Assembly: GCA_022885665.1 (NCBI GenBank)
Contig: JAGQDJ010000123.1
Span: 62,001 to 126,000 of the forward strand
DNA length: 64,000 nucleotides
Reading direction: 5' to 3'
DNA from: Triops longicaudatus
Lineage: Eukaryota > Arthropoda > Branchiopoda > Notostraca > Triopsidae
Position numbers and translations under genes: made by a program. Position 1 is the stretch's first letter; each line of letters begins with the position of its first letter. Below, piece after piece: positions 12,834-26,800 of this stretch. The notes under the pieces were generated by a model. The model was not told the origin of the DNA. It was given only the letters and a program-made list of their open reading frames with translations, and ran no database searches.

Positions 12834-13643
12834 TGGTGACCATGGGTAGCCACTGATCCCAGTCTTATGGCAAGGTCTACATTTGGTGCAACAGATGGCT
12901 GCAACGTGCCCCTTGCAAGAATTTTTAGCACAATTCTTAAAACTAAGAATTTTTCGAAAAACTTGATGATATAGCAGTCATACGTTAAGCAAAAACTTTA
13001 TTGTCGCAAAAGTCTTCTTTTAGATTCTGGAATTTCATACACTGAGAGGCCATTAGAAGCGCCTTAGGAATCTTAATCTTAAAACTTGAAGGCAATGTTA
13101 CAAATTCTATGAAAAGACTTTCTGAAGTAGTTTCTTATGAAGAATAATTCACAGCGAATATCGCTGAGCTCTTAAAGAAAAAATTAAAGGACAAATTAAG
13201 AAAAGTAAATATGAAACAAGCGATTCATAAAATATTAGCATCCATCACACATTTTAATTTCCTTCGAAAATGGGTCAAATCTATCATTTTTGAAAAAAAA
13301 AACGGGGTGCTCAAAAACGGCGAACAATTGGATTGTAACGTTAAAACCGGGACATTTGGTCACCCTACCCTTGGTAAACTTATTGAAACTTACTTTGTTT
13401 GTACCACAACACTATTTGTTGTTTTGGCATTTTATTTTATTTTTTTTTTGCCTTTTTTAAATTATTTTTTTTTTCTGGATCAAAAATTTTAGAAATCGGT
13501 TCAAATGAACGGAACGGAACGATTTTCACTGACTGCCACGGAGCATACATAAAGGGCGGAGTCTAGAAGTTGTTTGTATTGACGAATGCATTCTTATCAA
13601 CAAGACTGGCCTGATCGTGATGAGAAGCCGTAAATAAGTTAAA

Positions 13644-16600
13644 ATGACTGAGAACAACACAACAATTGTGCCTGAAGCGCCTAGAGGTTTATGCTTTTCT
13701 CGAGACAGCTTTTTGAAAGTAAATTACTTCAAAACCTTAAATATAGCCGCTTTAAAATTTTGTATTCCCTTAGGATGAATTCTCGGTCGACAGCTTCTTA
13801 CAAGATTTGAGGCTCCAAGTGCCTTTAGAAATCCTGCGAGATGACTTGGGCATCTATTTAAAAGTCCTACGTTCAGCTATGATCGAACTCATTAACCGCG
13901 ATTATGCAGATTTTGTTAATTTATCTAGTAATTTGGTCGGTTTGGACAAGGTCATCTCCAGCCTAAAACTGCCGTTAGGAACCATCCGAGAAGAAATTCA
14001 AGTAACTCTCTTTAAATCTTCAATAAGTTGATTCTGTGTTAAACTTTAAAGTAATTAGGGCGTCGAAAGTTTACTGGAACAGAATAAGACTCAGCTAGAG
14101 CAAGTTTTGGCGGAAAAAGACAAATGTCGGGAGCAACGACGCTTAGTGGAAAGCATGCTTCGGTTGCCTACCAATCTTAGTCAACTAGAAAAACTTGTAG
14201 CCTCCCTTTCTCTGCCTCGCGTTGACCACGAAAATCAGGATAACTTGCTAGAAAGAGCCGTTAGTCAGTACAATCGCTTGCACCACGACTGTGTTAGGTG
14301 CAAAGACACTGATCTCTTGCACCAAAACGAACAAGTAAACTTGATTGTGACAGGTTCTGTGTTCCTTGCGTTTCTTCATTTGTTTCACTCCAAATAACGC
14401 TTTTTCCTTTTATGTGCTTCCTTCTTATGTCAGGAAGGACTGTTATAAAAATCGTAATTTATCCAAATTTCCTTTAAACAGAGGATTGAAGCCGCTTATA
14501 AGAGTTTGTTAAGCCATCTAGAGAAATGCTTGCTAAAAGCAATGACAGAGCAGCGAGAAGCGGAGCTAAGAAGTACTTTACGCGTGTATGCGCTCTTGGA
14601 TACGTGTTCAGTGGCCGAGCAGGTCATATGTGAACACATAGTGCGGCCAGCTTTAGAAAGCCGCATTTCGGAAACTGCACTCAAAGCCAATGGCCAAGAT
14701 TTGAAGTATTTTGACCTCCTACCTCCAAAATATTTATTTTAATCTCTTTGTATGGTATTAGGGGCGTTTTAAATACAGTTAAGGAATGGATTCAACAGCG
14801 TTTGTCGCTCGTGATCGGTTTAACCCTAGGACCTGAAGCTGTGGGGGGTTACAGCGTACTTTTGAACTGTGTTTGGCCTGAGTTTTCCAGACGACTGCAG
14901 ACTTTGCCTGTTTTCGTGCAAGGCAACGCCTCTTTGCTGCACCAAGTATGCAAACGCTACACACTATGACAGTCTCGTCGAGTTTTATTATTATTATTTA
15001 TTTATTTATTTTATAGCGCTATGTGTCTACTATAAATTTCCTGGATTATCTCGAATCCAAGTGCGGCGACACTCAAACCGTGCAACAATTGCGAAACCAT
15101 CCGGATTACACAGCTTTGATGAACCGGTGGAATTTACCGATTTACTTCCAGATCAGGTTTGATTTCTGTTTTGGAATTCCTTTTTTGCGTGTTTTTTTTT
15201 CCGCCATATTTTTCGTTTCGGAATGAATTGCGTGCCTTTTTGGCTGTTTGCTCTTCTTTTGCTTGAGATTTTGGACAAAATTTGCTTAAGGAATTGCTAG
15301 TTGGATTAATGAAGGCATAAAAATGGCTTAGTTATTAAAGTTTTATTTCTTTTGACGCGTTGGTAGGCTACAGGAGATCGGTCTGGCGGTTGAAACAGCC
15401 ATTCTCACCCCATTTGCTTTAAATGATACCGAATCGGACGCTGATCCTCAGTTTAAGCTCGTGGTAACGCAAGTTTTGTGGGAATCACTTCATAAAACAT
15501 GGTCGTCGGACGTTTTTCTGGAGGTTTTAGCACATAGGTACGGTTTCTGTTTCATTTTCCACTCACGAACGTTATGTTACATGTTTTATCATTTTAAACA
15601 GGTTCTGGAAGCTGACATTGCAGTTGCTAGCGCGTTATAAATCATTTGTATTGGCAGTAGTGGAGCAGGTGCGTTGTGTGATAACGAAAAAAGGATTTTT
15701 CTTATTTTTCTTCATTAATTCTAAAAAAACGTCCAAAGGGGATCGCGGTAAGTGAGGGCGGGGCACCTGTAGGCTTAACGAGTAGCAGCAGCAGCTCCAA
15801 GTTGTCGGATATGGAGCTAGCTGCGCAGGCTCGAATGAATCATTCCGTTTCCATGCCTCGTTTGGAGCCAGTCAGGGAAACCGTGGTCCATGTTGATGAT
15901 TGGGTGCTGCTTTACGCTGATTTGGTGACGTTGGAGACGCACTTACCTCTTGTTTTGGCTGTCGTGCTGAAACAGTTGGGTCCATTGGTCAAATCTGACG
16001 TGTTGCAAGGTATATTGCCTAAGATTAGTTTGTAATAAGGAGATTAATTCGTATAAGGGGCACGATTAGGCGCGTTTGCTGAATCGCGTGAGTCTTTGAA
16101 AGAAGGTGTCGCGGCCATCTCGCGAGGAATCGTTGAAAATGTGGAAAAGGAATGCGTTGTGCATTTACGCAGCATCACGGATATTCCGCGACTATTCAGA
16201 AGAACAAACCGTGAAGTACCGACCCAAGCGGGTATGTACGTGGCAGCACTGTTGCAGCCATTGGTGCTCTTCAAGCAACGAAACAGTACGATAGTGGTGC
16301 CAGAAGTCCTGGGTGCTTGGGTACTACAGATCATTATGCGAATGACAAAATTGTAAGATAACCTCTGTAGACGTATTGTATTATTACGTAGATCATTTTC
16401 ATATATAACAATCTGTAATATTGTTTCATTGTGTGTGTATCTTTTTCTTCCTGTGCAGGTTTTCCAGTTCTCTGACGGAAGTTTTGACTTCGGTGTCAAA
16501 AACGGAAGAGAGTTTACGTCGTTTGCGCAAAGCTCGGACTCCTGTGCCTGAGAACAGCGAAAAGAGCAAACTTCTTTCGGACGATGACAAGATTCGGCTC

Positions 16601-17314
16601 CAACTAATAATGGACGTGGAAACCTTCATGCGACAAGTATAGTTTTCCCCTTTTCGAAGAAATCTTGATTTTAAGTAAAACATGCTCAAATAGAAACAAT
16701 GTAAAGTGTAGCAAAATGCACCATTTTCCAAAGATGCATTCGGGTGATTAAGACATTATTGCCGTGAATTTGTATTCAAATTGACTTGGAACCTGTAAGT
16801 TCGTAATCTGTACCGAAAACGGATTGGGAAGTCAAAATTTGTCAAGTTGAGAAACTCCCAGAACTGTCAGGTGCCGCCATCTTTGGAAAATGCTCTTTAA
16901 CGGTCATGGTGGCATCGCATAGAAAACGTTCAGAAGTTGATGTGGACAAACATAACCGTTATTTCCCAGCTTTGTGTTATATGATACTGTCATGTTAATC
17001 CGGAAAAGCAGCCATTGTCTGTAATCTGCATAAGAAGACAGATTATGGGGAAATGCCTAAAGCCAATTTTCAAAGGTTGCAAAACACTATGACCTTAAAA
17101 TATGGCGTTATTAGATAATCCGACGTTTCCATTTGAGCATTTGTGTACAAATCTAGACATTCAGGAACTGAGGAATGTTTCAGAAATAGCCAGGAATGTC
17201 TACTAATGACCAATATCTTGTTAGGTCAGTGAATTGGGCGTTGAAGAAGCATCCGTCTGCCAAGATTTACATGAAGTGGTTCGATCTACCAAAGCACTTT
17301 TGCAGAAGAGTTGA
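13644..17314 (+). CDS. COG2: Conserved oligomeric Golgi complex subunit 2
   Basis: Twelve exons: 13644-13718, 13774-14001, 14059-14334, 14482-14705, 14762-14945, 15017-15156, 15367-15537, 15602-15668, 15739-16009, 16070-16352, 16459-16636, 17225-17314. Phases close to 728 aa (human 738). The N-terminal region has the COG2 signature ELINRDYADFVNLSSNLVGL. Further conserved blocks are VWPEFSRRL, MNRWNLPIYFQIRF, VVHVDDWVLLYADL, PRLFRRTNREVPTQA and DDDKIRLQLIMDVE. COG2 is a lobe A subunit of the eight-member COG tether, which retains and recycles Golgi glycosylation enzymes by capturing retrograde vesicles. It is a cytosolic, peripheral Golgi protein of mainly helical structure. A low-complexity serine run in exon 9 is lineage-specific. 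It runs divergently from tankyrase and convergently with calpain. Confidence 0.97.
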
Positions 17315-17876
17315 ACACTTTGCACATTGACGTATATTATGCGTTTCGAAATGCCAATAGGGGCAAGATCCCTTGGTTGGGATAATATCCATAAAACACT
17401 GGCTACAGAGTTTAAAACAATGTTTGTCACTGCACTGTCTTGTAAACTGGGTTTGGATCTTAATAATATGTTATCCACTAAAAAACAAGTCATGGTTATG
17501 ATAGGATATACAAAATGAAGCACTAGATTAGGTCATTGCATTTTTTCGAGAAAAGAAAGAAAAAAGGCAAACCCCCTAAAACCTGATCTGATAAACTCCG
17601 CCCCGTCATCCCCGAAAAGACCTAAAGTTTTTTTTTCTTTTTTTTTTTATGTCAGAAGACTTTGGGCTGTAGAACACGGTAAAAAAATCGCCATGAAAAC
17701 GAGAGCTGCAGTTCTATCAGCGGTAGACACGTAGTAGCGACGAAGGAAGGCTCTTTAATCATAGATTATAACATTTTTGCTTTTTTTGCTATGTATCATA
17801 GATAATAGATAGGAAGGCGTTCAAGAAAGGACACCAGCATTGCTATTTTTTCGATTTCCTAGACAGAAAAGGCAGT
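17315..17876. other. Convergent intergenic spacer COG2 / calpain
   Basis: 562 bp between two stop codons facing each other, so it must carry both 3' UTRs. The ORFs at 17221-17523 are not coding beyond the COG2 last exon. Poly-T tracts occur near 17630-17650. I see no clear canonical poly(A) signal for either gene. Confidence 0.6.
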
Positions 17877-20800
17877 CTACGAGTAAAGGGTCTTCTCTAG
17901 CCAATCGTCAAGCGTAAAGGTCGCCCGGCGTGTATTACTGGGATCTTTCTCGCGGAAGTGACCTACAAACAAATGAAATTTAATTAGGAGCGAATGACAT
18001 AAACAGACTAACATAACTAACACAACTGATCTGATTTAGTATAACTTAACATAAGTTAAACTGCTAAACCTAAACTAAAAATTACTAAGTTAATCTTACC
18101 TGATTAGTACAATTCACCAAAACTAAAATGTACATTAATCTAATCCAACCTAATCGAAGCCAAACTGAAAGAAGCATTAACTAAACCAATTTACCTAATC
18201 TAAACTAAAAGTACCTAATTCAAGGAAACAAATTTAACGTAGCTAACATAACATGGAATTACTTAACTTGCATAATCTTACATTATATAAAAATAGATTA
18301 TAACTAACTTATTAAAATTAAAGATTATAAAAAGAATAAAACATACCAATCATTGATTTCAGCTTGATGGCGCACATGATGAAATCGTCGAAGGAGATGG
18401 TGCCTTCGCGGTTACCATAACGCAAGACCAATGCGTTGAGGATGTGATAGTTGAGCCGGTACCCGGCAGCGTGCAATGCGGCGCGTAGTTCGAAGGTACT
18501 TAACGAGCCAGAATTATCTCTGTCGTACAGCTTAAAGGTATTCTAGAAAACAGTTTAAATAAAGTTAGAATGCTTTACAATATTTTCTTAATAGTATTTT
18601 GCTCTTCATTTTCTTGTCGATGTCAATTCTTTATTTCCTACTTAGGCTTCACTTACTTTCCAAGTAGAAATGTCTTTCCAAAGCAATTTAAATTCATCGG
18701 CGCCCAATTTGCCGGAATGATCAGCGTCCAACATGGCCACCATACTACGACACACATCCTTGGAGAAGCCTTCAAACTCGAATTCTGGAGACAAAAGTGT
18801 ACATTAGTTCAAATTCCCACTTCCTAACGCTAAGAAGAACCCAACACTAGAAAGCCGTGCTTTGCCAAAAGCAGTGACGTAAAGCCAACAACCGCAACAC
18901 AAACAAACGTTCCTCACTCCGGCCATTACCGAAGAAAATAGAAACCCGATCACCAGATTCTCGAAAAACAGCTCCTTTTTTTTGACTGCCAGAAATAGTA
19001 AACTAAGGCATTGAACCCTGGTCCTTAAAATAAATCAGCAAAAACATTCAAGACATAAAAAGTTTTAGTGCTCTTTTAAATGTGTCAAACAGAGTAATAA
19101 AGATTCTTTCTAACTTTATCTCTTTTGCTGCGAGTAAAAAGCGTTTCGCCTACGTTACGATTCATAACAATTGCTTTTGCGATGGTTAATGCTTTTACAA
19201 TTTAGGTGTCTAAACGATCTGAAGTGTGCTGCAGAAACCGTGGGGGATTTTGAATAGCGCAATACGCGGGCGTTTTCACTGAGGTTCTTACCCAATTCTG
19301 ACATTTTTACAGACGGCCATCGGTAATGGGCGTGTCCAAGATGTCATATTTAGCGAGGAGTAAAATTCATTAGTGACAATCAACACCAACAAGAATTACA
19401 GTAGGCGACACGAAAAGCGGACATTAGACAAAGCCTAGAGACTTTAAAGTAAGCTTCTAATAGCGTCCCTAGAGGCACCACTGTAGTAACCGCCATTATA
19501 GGTCTTGTATGTTCTTGAAACACAAAATGCCACAAAGCCCTTTAAAGCTTTTTTTTTCTGAACAATCAAGAATTTTCATTAACATTCTTTACGAAAGAAC
19601 AGAGCACTGCAGTAGTGATCATATTCACTGACACCGCTACAAATCCGTTTCCAAAACCGACTTTGTCAATTTGACAATTGGTGATTTGGTATTTATTAAC
19701 CTGACTAATTAGATTTGACTTCTTCTGTTTGTCTTGGCTTCACTTAAATGACTGAAATAAACTACCAGGAATTCACTTTAAAAAAAAAATAACACAAAAA
19801 GTGGATGAACGAACGATTTTTAATGACTTCATTTAGAAAACTTCAAAATCACTTTATTTGTTAGTAAGTTTCAACAGACTGCTATACTATTACCACCATT
19901 TAATAGTCAACACAGTCTACTGCTAGACGCTTTAAGATTCTCTTGATGATTAAATTTATTATGAAAAAAGACGCAACTGCATGATCACAGCTTGAGCAAC
20001 GTAAGAGCTAGTAGCCTTTTTTGGTCATCAATTAAATTGTAGCTAGCTATATAGTATTTGTTTCAAGTTGACAGTTTAATTTCCAGATTTTGCTACTTGA
20101 GCGCAAATACACAAAACGTTCGAGGATTTGACCATAGTGGCGGTTTGGAGTGCAGCCTCTATTGACATAACAGCATGTTTTATTTTTTTAACGTGTCTTC
20201 AAAGCCTGAAGTCCAAACTTTGAAATTTGCAATCGTTTACGACCGACAAAGCTTAACAAGTGTCCAGAATGTTAAGCAAGGAATGGGATAAACACACTTC
20301 ACACGTCATTATGTTCAAAGGCAAAAATTACAGGAAATGTCAATTGATATATACACGGTAAATTTCGGAAAAAATTGCAACAAAGGCTCCAGAATAAGAA
20401 ATTACAGAAGAACGACTGTACAAGGTTAGTTAGTACTAACGTCAATCGACCAAATGTTAGTATAATTTGCCTTTTTCTCTACTAACTAACCCCCAACCAA
20501 CACAAAACTCCTAAAAAGCCCTCCCCCCAAAATAGACATAATCTTACTGAGTACACGAACTTACCTCGTTGCAGCGCTGTATTGAGAACCTTCTGCAATT
20601 CTGGCCAATCAACTTCCATGTCTTCACCAGCTGCCTTACGGAACAAGTATCGCACATCGTTCTCATCTTCCACCGTGTCACCGTCTTCGAGCTCATCTCC
20701 TTTTACCTAAGAAAAGCAACCCAAAACAACCAAACAAGCTAGTTAAAAAAAAATCACCAATTTAAGTACAAACACACAAAGAAGGGTTAAACTGCTGCAA

Positions 20801-23800
20801 GCAAGGTTAACTAAAGCTCAGAAAAGTCACTACTCACATGGAACGTTAGTAATGTAACAACACTGTTAATAGGACGTAGAATTCGGACGAAAACAAAACG
20901 CAGAAGCAGTAAAAAAAAGGACGTTTTGCGCAATTTACCCACCCGGTACTTATGTCAACCGAAGTATTAGTTCGCGAAAATAAAGCTTACGCAAAATTCA
21001 GAATTCTCCAAATCCGGAAAAAATAACAATTGTTTTGCCTACCGAGTCAGTTTTTGATTTGCTCGTGTTTCTAGTGTGTATAATTGCACCAAGTCCGTCT
21101 CTTTTTATGTGCGTCTGTCGGGATATTGGGGGACGGGGCTAGTTTCCTACTGATACGGAGGGTAATAACTACTGGGGGGGTAACCCATCGAAGGAGGAGG
21201 GATTGGATACGGAGGACACGGACTTGGACTTACACTTGGGCCAGTCGGTCCAACTGGATAGCTCGGGCCTGGATAGCTCGGATAACCGGGGTACGAAGGA
21301 TAGTAACGGGAGGGGCTAGGGCCGGTGGGAGGAACTGGAGGATATGGCATGGAAGGATATGCAGGATATGGCATGTTAGGTTGCGAAGGATATGGAAGGT
21401 CAGGCTGTGCAGGCTGTGCAGGCTGCGAAGGATACGAGGGATATGACGGATAAGAGGGATACGAGGGCTTGGAGGGGGCAGGGTAAGGTATGGGTGAAGG
21501 CGGTGCCACTGGTGCGTATGGATTCTGTGTACAATGTAAAGGAAAAACGTGTGAAGGATGATGGTAAAAGGGTGAAGCGAGAATGAAAAAGAGGAAAATA
21601 CATCATTAGCGTTATTTACAAGAGCGGGTTTGCAGCCTAATAGTTATGTTAACAGCTTTTGGTTATAGTCCAACCACGTGTCAAAGGCCGCCATCTTTCA
21701 ATATGGCGTCGGTGTACAATTATATATTTGCTACGAAATGAAAACTTAAACATGATCAGCACGCGAAAATGGTCTTTTTTACAAAATCTGAAGAAAAAGA
21801 AAACCTTTTATATGCGATGCTACTAAGACCAGTAATGCGGTTGCCACGTTTCCAAAATGGCGGAAACTGGCACGTGGCAGACAAACGCAAGGCAAAATGG
21901 CCAATGAGACAACAAAGTGTTTTGTTTGGGTGAACAAACAGTCCAACGGTCGGATATTGACAATATCTTCCTCATATTAAGCGTTAATTGCTAATCTTAC
22001 ATGCAACTATGATTTGTTTCAAAGAAAATTATACGTTGCATGCTGTCTGCTCGTCCGCTAAGTGAATGAGCCTCTAATGGTTTTGGGAGCAAAAACGCCT
22101 TTTATGAGATACAAAAACAAGCTGTGAAATCGCCCACAAACCTCATCATCAGCGTCGGCCACGCCCACTTCCTCATCGTTCTCCTCCATGTTATTACTCT
22201 TCTCAGAGAAGATCCTGAGTAGAAACTCGCCTTCCTCGCCGGGTCCGAAAGTGGACGGCACGATACAATACACCCCTGGTGGCAATTTAAAGCGGCAGCT
22301 GACTTCGCGTAAGTTAATGAAGGACGGTGAACGCGCCACTGAAGCGTTGTATTTGAAAAACCTCGTATCAAGCGGCTTGGGAGCGCTGTCTGGATCCTTT
22401 ACGCAAAAAAAAGTAATATTTAATTGGAATGGTTACCAAAATTAACTATAGAGTACACAATTATCCTTAAAATATAAATTACGTTTACGTTACACTTTTC
22501 GTCGTGTAGATTTCCAAATAAACGGTCCTTAACAATATTTTAAGAGGACATTGAGAAGTATATGCGCAAGTGTAATATAGTATTTCATACGTAATGTAAC
22601 ACTAAGATTCATTCAATTACTTGTAAATAATTAAGAATCATTCAATTGTTGGCGTTACGCTATAATTTCTCGACAGTTTGATATTATCGCAAAAATGTCA
22701 CAAGAGTAGACGCTAAAGTGCAACTTAAGTATCGATTTTAATGAGAAACGGAAATGATTTCCATACTTTCAGGTGATAAACCGTAAATCCGATCGTGAGG
22801 CAATCCAGACCGTATTTCCGCTGTGAGCGCCGGTTCTTCTGCATCAACCCCACGATAACAGTACACTTGTCGTCATCATCGTCATCGTCCGGATCCTCCA
22901 ACGTGATCCGATACTGCGGGTTAATCGCAAATGTGGCTAGATAATAAAAACATCGAACATTCTTTGATAAGAAACCAGGAAGCAAAACAAGGTAAGCCAT
23001 TGTACCGAAAGGAAGTGACAAAGTTTACCTAAGTGGTTGCGGCAGCCACCGGCGGTTGCGCCTTTGACCCATGCTCCTTCGAAAACACTCGTTTCCCAGC
23101 GTTTCTTCGAGCCTTCGGAGAGTTGTTCCTCTTCCAGCGAATCCGGGCTCAAATTTACGATCTCCAAGCGTGTAAAATGCGCACAGAAATCCTTGAACGA
23201 CATCCAAAACTCGCCGTCTTTTTCGAAAGTCAGACCCACTTCTTCCTTTTCGTCGTCAGGAATGTATTGCCATTCCGGTGACTGATCGCTCCACGCTCCG
23301 CGCCACTCAGCTTCGTTACCCCACGGATTGCGGATGCGAATCATGGGAATTTGACCTAAAAATTCCAAAAACCAAAAAATTAACACATTTTTGGAATCTC
23401 AGAGAATTTTACCTGTGACTCTTGGTGTGCGGATATCCATTAACTTCACCGACGTGATGCTGTAGGCATGGCCTTTGATGAGCCCTAGTGGAGTTTCTGC
23501 CTCCAGAACGTCCGGGTCGGGCTAATGAAGCAAATAATTACACTTGACGTGTTTATAATAAGTCAGGGAGTAGGAGTTTTACTTCAATCGCGCAACTCAT
23601 GAGCGACATTCGCTCGTCAGCCTTCAGTAAGATCTTAAACAGGTTGGGTGGGGCACTCGCCAACTCGTACATTTCGGCCACGCCTCCGGTAAAGTCCTCC
23701 ATGGCCTCACACGTGGTACCGCCCTTGAGTGCTTCATAACTGCCGTAGAGTTTCGCATAAGCTTTCTCTAGCAAAGCGCTCCAAAACTCATTTTGGTCGC

Positions 23801-26800
23801 GTGAGTGCATGTAAACCAACTTTCCGTTGCAAGTTGGCAAGCGATCATCGACCACGACATCCACCCATTTGCCGTATTGCCAAAACCTGCGTTTTAATGA
23901 CCGCACACTTTATACATGACCTCCATTTTTTGGTAATTAAAAAGTGGGGGCGTCAATACGATAAATTCAATACGTGATACAGCTATTGCAATCGCTACTT
24001 AGCTCACCGGAAATGAAAGATGCCAGCATAGTTTTCCGTGCAACTCTGATCGTCCGGAACGACTTGGCGAAACAGGGTAGGGTTCATGGTCAAATTGGCG
24101 ACAGCGGCCAAAAGCCAGCAATCACCCAATTCACCTTGTTGGACGTCGAAACGCGACGCTCCATCGACGAAGAATTGAGGATCATCCGTCAATTCCTAAT
24201 AAGACATTTGTTAGTTCGCCGCATTATCTAGCTACAAATAAACAAAAAGACTTACGTGTGGTCGTTTCCACTCAAAAGTACGCGCCGTGCGCTTGCTGTA
24301 GTATATGGAGCAATCGTCCACGGGGAAGGCCGAATCTTCAAACAGCTTCCCTTCGTCCAAACATTGTTGCCGGAGAGCGTAGAAATCTTGTCCTTGTGTT
24401 TGTCCAGCTCGTGGACGCGTCCCTGAGCCTTTTTCTCCAATCTATGAAAAATAAGATATAATTTAGCACTGAAATACAATACTTCGTCCATTTGTGTCAT
24501 AAGATATTTTGCTCAACAAATTTAAGTTGTTGACAGAAAAATTATTGGGTTGATCTTAGTAAAGATTGTCGTAAACACAACTTACGTTATGGCTTAAAAA
24601 AATATTTAGATTATTTCTGTAAGCACGGTGCCCGCCCCGAGTTTTATATTCAGAATGGTAATCCATTAAGTTAACAAGTCTAAACGGGGAAGATTGAGGG
24701 GCAAATATTCAATGACACACAAGTGACGCTCTATGGATCGAAACTAAGCAAAAGAGCGTACGCCCGTGAGTGTATAGGGTCCAAGTTGTACGGAACTGGG
24801 AAGGACCACAAAAACCGATAAGTTCTTGTTCAACAAACGACACAAAGATTGCGCCAATCACGTCCTTAGCCCGAGACAGCATCAAGATAAGGTGAGACCA
24901 AACTGTCCACCAAGGCTTCATGGAACCTTACGTTGTTTTTGACAGCTTGGAAGGTACGACGGACAACCTCGCTTCACGAGCCTCCCCTTTGCAAAGAAAG
25001 CTTAGTTTAACTTTTTCTTGCGGTGAAGTTTTGTTTCATTTTATATTACCATGGACTCGTTGTCTCACGAAAGGAAGAAAGTTATTTGGAATAAAGGCTA
25101 TTTAAAAAGTTCGGTGTATTATTGTTTCATTGCGTAAAATATCCAAAAAATACATTAGAAAAAAATCGCTTCATGCAGTACCAAAGTAAGCGATTCAGAT
25201 AACATGCTAACAAGCCAGCGATCGCAGTTCCGATGAATTGAATGTGACAAAAACAGAACTTCAATCGCAATATTCGGTGCTTCTCTATTATCCGCAACGT
25301 GAAATTACTGCTCTATGACAGTCGCCTTTTATTCAGACCCAGGAGTTCTCTTAGTGAAACTTTGCACAGGATAACTTCAGTAAATGTAAATGAATAGAAT
25401 TAGTAAGGGTTTTGCAAAAAGCAGGAACATTTTTGCAAAAAAAATAAAAAATTAAACGGGGTTAAATAGCGTCAGAGCTTACCATTACAATTACAGTGTT
25501 CCCAGCCGTTTGTTTTGGTACCCGGCGCCTTTGCTATGAACATTTTAGCTAATTTAACTTAAACTAAGTGAACTTAACATAATCTAACTGAACTTAACCT
25601 AACCTACAAATTCAGGGGACGTATAACAGACAAGGACGTATAACTATAATCAGTTAGGTGAAATATATTAGTATTAGTATTGGAGTAAATGCTTCTAATT
25701 TTGCCGGGAAATAAGGTCCTGTACAGTACACAATTTCCCATTGTTGGTTCGTATCGGTATAGATTCGGAATTAGAATCGGTGTGCGTTACTACGGGTTTT
25801 CACTGTAAAAGATGTTCAAGCAAGTTAACCATGTTTTTATCATAGAATACTTTCAAGACTTTTTTTTATTTCTTTCATCGTTGTTGAATGGGACTGTGTC
25901 ACTGTTCGTAAGGCTTCAACCGACCTGACAATTTATTTAAAAACAATGGAATCTCGCTTCGCGAAATGCCTGGAAGTACGAGAGAATTCGTAGTACGGGA
26001 TATATACCTGGAACTTACGCGATAGATTGTGTACTTCTGGTAACGATAAGGCATGTTCCTTGACTATATGAGCGCTAGTAAATCCGCTTTATTATGGAAG
26101 ACAGACGGGGGGCTTGAGAGATGATATGCAACAGTGTCACGCGATACAACTGGGTTTTGTCACCGGAATTATTAAAAGAGTCGTGTAACACGGGTGTCCC
26201 TTCCTGGTTCGTGACAAGCACGATCAGCTCGTAACACTTGTCCGTTCTTCACGTGACCTGGTCTCCTTAACGACTAAAAATTGTCCATTGGAGGAAGACT
26301 GCGAGCCAGCCAGGAAGGAAGGAAGCAGGAGAAGAATAGAAAACTGCGGCCTATGGTGACTAGCGAAACTATCGATCGAACTTATCGTGAGTACGACGCA
26401 TGCTGCATTGCGGTGCCTTGACCTAACTCTCGACTATCTATTTTCCTTCTCTGCTTCTCCCTCTACATAACAGTAAGGTAAAAAGGACTGAATATTGCAC
26501 CCATCACTTCCGGTACCCATGCACTATTGCCCAAGCAAGTTTCAAGGACAGAAAAGCAGCACCTCAGTTCCGCTCCGGTACATACTTCCAAAGACCTTCG
26601 ATTTACGCGCGGATTACGTTTCTTCTATGTTTCCGTACCAGAATCATTTGACTAGAAAACTTGTATTTTTTATTATTAAATCGCTAATCTCCACCATTTT
26701 GGAATAGAGTAACCGTTGTGGCGTAAATTCAGCGAAGATTTGTTAAGTTACATTAAATTACATTAGATTGTTCAAATTCGTTAACAGTTTGATTCGTTGC

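Larger units (their letters stand above)
11113..13367. mobile_element. Composite region bounded by TAGGGT-type inverted repeats
   Basis: TAGGGTAACCAAAT at 11113-11126 pairs with ATTTGGTCACCCTA at 13354-13367 (13 of 14 inverted). A second outward-facing end, AGTCACCCTA, occurs at about 11745-11754, so there may be two related elements side by side. Both ends are followed inward by a GGGACA motif. A direct similarity (acttTATTGTnGCAAAA) occurs at about 11796 and 12990. The interior contains the 11901-12053 element and Ty3/gypsy fragments. No intact transposase is visible and the superfamily is uncertain, perhaps hAT. Confidence 0.5.
9978..13643. other. Transposon-rich divergent intergenic region (tankyrase / COG2)
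   Basis: The spacer between the divergent start codons of tankyrase (minus) and COG2 (plus). Little of it looks like plain promoter. It is packed with transposon debris, listed separately: a short hAT-like element at 10216-10407, a large inverted-repeat element at 11113-13367, a second hAT-like element at 11901-12053, and Ty3/gypsy coding fragments at 12234-12833. The promoters are presumably within a few hundred bases of each start codon. The only ambiguous base seen (N) is at 11942, beside a G run. Confidence 0.7.

Noticed and set aside
21084..21446. Plus-strand ORF rich in R, T and W
   Set aside because: Shadow of the calpain P/Y-rich repeat exon on the opposite strand.
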